Shown: one piece after another, positions 6,713 through 8,858 of the stretch
Layout of the letters: every line of letters begins with the position of its first letter
How positions within the stretch are numbered: position 1 is the stretch's first letter
Source of the DNA: Paracoccaceae bacterium
GTDB taxonomy: Bacteria > Pseudomonadota > Alphaproteobacteria > Rhodobacterales > Rhodobacteraceae
DNA length: 8,858 nucleotides
NCBI GenBank assembly: GCA_007119835.1
Contig: SKOX01000404.1
Coordinates: 1-8,858, forward strand
Reading direction: 5' to 3'
Notes under the pieces: generated by a model
Database searches by the model: none
Told to the model about the DNA's origin: nothing
What the model saw: only the letters and a program-made list of their open reading frames with translations
Position numbers and translations under genes: made by a program

Positions 6713-7726
6713 TCACTTGCCGTGGTATTCGCGGTACCAGGAGACGAACTGCGCGATGCCTTCGCGAAACCCGGTCTGCGGCCTGTAACCGGTGAGGCGG
6801 CGCAGCAGGCTGGTGTCGGCCCAGGTGGCGGGCACGTCGCCCTTCTGCATGGGCATGTAGTTCCGGATCGCCTTGCGGCCGAGCACCTCCTCGACGGCGT
6901 CGATGAAGTCGAGGAGGCGCACCTTGTCGGCATTGCCGATGTTGACGATGCGGAAAGGCGCGGCCGGCGACAGGCTGTCGCCCCCGACGGCCTCCTCCCG
7001 GTCCTCGGCCGGCGGCGGCACGGCGTCGATCAGAAGCCGGATGCTGCGCACCAGGTCGTCGACGTAGGTGAAGTCCCGGTACATGTCGCCGTTGTTGTAG
7101 ATGTCGATCGGCCGGCCGTCGAGAATCGCGTCGACGAACCTGTATAGCGCGAGGTCCGGCCGCCCCCAGGGCCCGTAGACCGTGAAGAAGCGGAACATCG
7201 TCGTCGGCAGGCCCCACAGGTGGGCATAGGCATGCCCCATCGACTCGTTGGCCTTCTTGGTGGCGGCATAGATGGTGAGCTGGGTGTCCGCCTTCTCCAG
7301 CTCGCTGAACGGCATCTCCTCGTTGGCGCCGTAGACCGAGGAGGTCGAGGCCATGAGGAGGTGGGCGACCCCGAGCCGGCGCGCCGCCTCCATGACCGTG
7401 AAGGTGCCGATCACGTTGGAGTCGAGATAGGCCCGCGGGTTCTCCAAGCTGTAGCGCACGCCGGCCTGGGCGGCGAGATGCACGATGACCTCCGGCGCGA
7501 CGTCGTCGGCCACCCGATCGAACAGGACCTGGTCCTCGAGCATGCCCTCGGTGGCGGAGAAGCCCTCGTTCTGGAGCAGGAAGGCGTGGCGCCGTCGCTT
7601 GAGACGGACGTCGTAATAGTCGGTCATCCCGTCGTAGCCGTGGACCCGGAAGCCCTCGGCGAGCAGCAGCCGCGCGAGATGGAAGCCGATGAAGCCCGCG
7701 GTTCCGGTGATCAGCACGCGACGCAT
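6713..7726 (-). CDS. UDP-glucuronate 4-epimerase (NAD-dependent epimerase, extended SDR)
   Basis: This 337-residue enzyme belongs to the extended short-chain dehydrogenase family and most resembles UDP-glucuronate 4-epimerases of the LpsL / Cap1J type. These interconvert UDP-glucuronate and UDP-galacturonate in the cytoplasm for LPS, capsule or exopolysaccharide. The NAD-binding GxxGxxG motif is GTAGFIG (8-14). The HLAAQAGVRYSLENPRAY stretch (83-100) and RFFTVYGPWGRPDLALYRF are characteristic of this subgroup. The catalytic set is T128 in ASTSSVYG and the YxxxK motif Y153-K157. The frame extends far upstream to 8389, but the Rossmann fold begins exactly at the ATG at 7726 and GGGG lies 5 bases before it, so the extension is rejected. 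A related UDP-GlcNAc/GlcNAcA or UDP-glucose epimerase activity cannot be fully excluded. It stands alone here, with no glycosyltransferase beside it, and is divergent from the TadD-like gene. Its predicted promoter is overlapped by a palindrome. Confidence 0.94.
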   Translation of the reverse strand: MRRVLITGTAGFIGFHLARLLLAEGFRVHGYDGMTDYYDVRLKRRRHAFLLQNEGFSATEGMLEDQVLFDRVADDVAPEVIVHLAAQAGVRYSLENPRAYLDSNVIGTFTVMEAARRLGVAHLLMASTSSVYGANEEMPFSELEKADTQLTIYAATKKANESMGHAYAHLWGLPTTMFRFFTVYGPWGRPDLALYRFVDAILDGRPIDIYNNGDMYRDFTYVDDLVRSIRLLIDAVPPPAEDREEAVGGDSLSPAAPFRIVNIGNADKVRLLDFIDAVEEVLGRKAIRNYMPMQKGDVPATWADTSLLRRLTGYRPQTGFREGIAQFVSWYREYHGK

Positions 7727-7744
7727 GGCGGCCCCGTTGTTGCC

Positions 7745-7758
7745 AGGAAGCGCTTCCT
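7745..7758. promoter_or_regulatory. 14-bp perfect palindrome overlapping the epimerase promoter, candidate operator
   Basis: AGGAAGCGCTTCCT is a perfect palindrome ending 18 bases upstream of the epimerase ATG. It overlaps the first two bases of the predicted -10 box and covers the expected transcription start, the standard place for a repressor. Its core AAGCGCTT fits the AAnCGnTT centre common to LacI-family operators. No regulator is encoded in the window, so the binding protein is unknown. Confidence 0.45.
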
Positions 7759-7784
7759 TATCAGCTAACCGCGGCCGCCGCCAA
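7757..7784 (-). promoter_or_regulatory. Candidate promoter of the epimerase gene
   Basis: On the minus strand TTGGCG (7784-7779), 16 bases, then GATAAG (7762-7757). The -35 box matches the consensus at 3 of 6 positions and the -10 box at 4 of 6. The predicted start would give a leader of about 25 bases. The -35 box sits in a small hairpin (7776-7781 with 7785-7790). Confidence 0.35.
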
Positions 7785-7870
7785 GCGGCGCCGGCAGGCC
7801 GGGGACCGGAAGCGCGCTCGCCGGGCTCGGGCGCGGCGGCGGGGTCGCGGCATGGCGTGGCTCGCGCGGC

Positions 7871-7904
7871 GGTTAACCCTTTCTTCAGGCTTTCGCCGTT
7901 AACC
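7871..7904 (+). promoter_or_regulatory. Two GTTAACC boxes upstream of tadD, CtrA-like
   Basis: GGTTAACC (7871-7878) and GTTAACC (7898-7904) lie 26 bases apart, 27-60 bases upstream of the tadD ATG, in one of the few AT-containing stretches of the region. TTAACC is the core of the half-site type of box bound by the alphaproteobacterial cell-cycle regulator CtrA, which controls pilus genes in Caulobacter. The full TTAA-N7-TTAA arrangement is absent. No clear -10/-35 pair was found for tadD. Confidence 0.35.
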
Positions 7905-7930
7905 AAGATTGATCGGCAAGGCAGGCGGCG

Positions 7931-8704
7931 ATGGTCAGCAGGACAGCGACGTGCGGACGGATGGCGGCAGCCCTCGTGGCCGCCTCGCTGCTCGCGGCAT
8001 GTGCGCAGGAGGCGGGCGGTCCGGGCTCGTCCCTGCGCGTCGCGGAGCGGGCGGCGGCGGGCGGCGATCACGAGACGGCGGCGACGCTCTATCGGCAGGC
8101 CTTCGAGGCCGACCCGCGCTCGATCGACGCGCTCGTCGGCCTCGGCCGCGCCTACGGCGCCATGGGGCAGACGGCCCGGGCCGAGCAGGCCCTGCTCGAG
8201 GCGGCGAACCGGCAGCCGAACGACCCGTCCGTGCTTCTCGCGCTCGCACGCGTCCAGCTCGACGGCGGCAAGCCGCAATCGGCGCTCGCCAATCTCGAGC
8301 GTGCGAGCGGACGCGCGCCGAACGACCTTTCGATCATCGCGGCGCACGGCATCGCCCTCGACCGGCTCAGCCGCCACGCGGCGGCGCAAGCCGCCTACCG
8401 CGGCGGCCTGCAGCGCGACCCGACGAACTTCGCGCTGCTCAACAATCTCGGCCTGTCGCTTGGGCTCTCGGGCAAGGGCGACGAGGGCATCGTCATCCTG
8501 CGCGATCTGGTGCGCGACCCGGCGGCGACGCCGCAGACCCGCGGCAACCTCGCGCTCGTCTACGGCCTGACCGGGCGGGAAAGCGAGGCCCGGGCGCTCC
8601 TCGCCCGGGATCTCGAGCCCGCGGAGGTGAATGCGAACATCGCCTACTACCGCGAGCTGCGCCAGCTTCTCGCGCAGGGCCAGGCGATCGGCGGGCTCCA
8701 GTAG
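7931..8704 (+). CDS. tadD: TadD-like tetratricopeptide-repeat lipoprotein (Flp pilus assembly)
   Basis: This 257-residue protein has a lipoprotein signal peptide: basic residues R4 and R10, a hydrophobic run and the lipobox LAAC with the lipidated cysteine at C24. A22 and A23 precede the cysteine and A25 and Q26 follow it, so outer-membrane sorting is likely. Residues about 35-235 consist of consecutive TPR helix pairs, for example 36-64, 65-98, 99-131, 132-165 and 166-199. The C-terminal part (LLNNLGLSLGLSGKGDEG, then DPAATPQTRGNLALVYGLTG) is typical of alphaproteobacterial TadD, an outer-membrane-associated pilotin-like factor for Flp/Tad pilus assembly. The ATG at 7931 is used; an internal ATG at codon 11 would remove the basic n-region. 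The other tad/cpa genes are not in the window, so it is either at the end of a locus or a stand-alone copy. A generic TPR lipoprotein is the alternative. Confidence 0.8.
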   Translation: MVSRTATCGRMAAALVAASLLAACAQEAGGPGSSLRVAERAAAGGDHETAATLYRQAFEADPRSIDALVGLGRAYGAMGQTARAEQALLEAANRQPNDPSVLLALARVQLDGGKPQSALANLERASGRAPNDLSIIAAHGIALDRLSRHAAAQAAYRGGLQRDPTNFALLNNLGLSLGLSGKGDEGIVILRDLVRDPAATPQTRGNLALVYGLTGRESEARALLARDLEPAEVNANIAYYRELRQLLAQGQAIGGLQ

Positions 8705-8741
8705 CCGTCCTGCCCTGCCGGCCGGGCGCGCGCACTTCTAG

Positions 8742-8858
8742 CAGGTCGCTGAAAAACCCCGCTCTGGACCTGACTTGAGGGACATGATTCACCTCTCCAG
8801 CGGTTTCGGAGGGATGATCATGCGTGGCGTGGACGAGACGAGTGGGTCGCTGTTCAGC
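8742..8858 (+). mobile_element. Left end of an insertion sequence (IS5/IS1182-like), truncated by the window edge
   Basis: About 37 bases after tadD the sequence changes character to CAGGTCGCTGAAAAACCCC (8742-8760), which looks like the terminal inverted repeat of an IS. A 59-base leader follows and then a transposase start. A CTAG tetranucleotide (8738-8741) abuts the putative end; it fits the YTAR target duplicated by IS5-group elements. The right end and second target copy lie outside the window, so the exact boundary is provisional. Confidence 0.6.
8820..8858 (+). CDS. IS transposase, first 13 codons only
   Basis: Only the N-terminus MRGVDETSGSLFS is present before the right edge. This pattern (MRG, acidic pair, SGSLFS) matches the start of a widespread group of alphaproteobacterial DDE transposases of the IS5/IS1182 type, whose next residues usually continue YVDLEARV. 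The ATG at 8820 is preferred because GGAGG (8808-8812) lies 7 bases upstream; the ATG at 8814 is too close to it. The family call rests on a short match plus the IS-like end before it. Confidence 0.62.
   Translation, partial: MRGVDETSGSLFS

Noticed and set aside
7727..8389. A 221-codon N-terminal extension of the epimerase frame
   Set aside because: It runs antisense through the tadD gene and its translation is arginine-rich and unstructured. The Rossmann motif starts at the ATG at 7726.
8712..8727. GCCC...GGGC with inner CCGGCCGG as a tadD terminator
   Set aside because: The stem is only 4 bp with an 8-base loop and there is no T-run after it; too weak to call.

Overview
The window is GC-rich, densely coded DNA with the hallmarks of an alphaproteobacterial chromosome: a TAXI-type TRAP transporter, a UDP-glucuronate 4-epimerase of the LpsL type, a TadD-like lipoprotein, GTTAACC (CtrA-like) boxes, and long meaningless antisense reading frames caused by codon-position GC bias. 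The TAXI binding protein is very acidic, which hints at a marine or salt-adapted host, but this is only an inference. No genus can be named from the sequence alone.

Layout. Five genes lie on the minus strand and read from right to left. They are a UDP-glucuronate 4-epimerase (7726-6713), a TAXI-family periplasmic binding protein (6382-5396), a fused TRAP permease with a C-terminal DUF3394-type domain (5310-2464), an AtoE-family short-chain fatty acid transporter (2247-940), and a metallo-beta-lactamase-fold hydrolase that runs off the left edge (817-1). Two genes lie on the plus strand: a TadD-like TPR lipoprotein (7931-8704), divergent from the epimerase, and the first 13 codons of an IS transposase (8820 to the right edge) preceded by a probable IS end at about 8742.

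How the genes fit together. The TAXI protein and fused permease form one complete secondary uptake system for an organic acid: periplasmic capture followed by ion-driven import. AtoE and the MBL-fold hydrolase follow in the same direction, so the block looks like a carboxylate uptake and processing cluster. AtoE probably has its own promoter in the 216-base gap after the permease. The epimerase and the TadD-like protein belong to cell-surface functions (polysaccharide precursor, Flp pilus) and share a 204-base divergent control region. That region holds a 14-bp palindrome over the predicted epimerase promoter and two GTTAACC boxes before tadD.

Nothing here is clearly a new defence or biosynthetic system. 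The points most worth a second look are the TRAP/AtoE/MBL gene set, the near-perfect hairpin between binding protein and permease, the palindromic operator candidate at the epimerase promoter, the probable TTG start of the permease, and the IS junction at a CTAG site.
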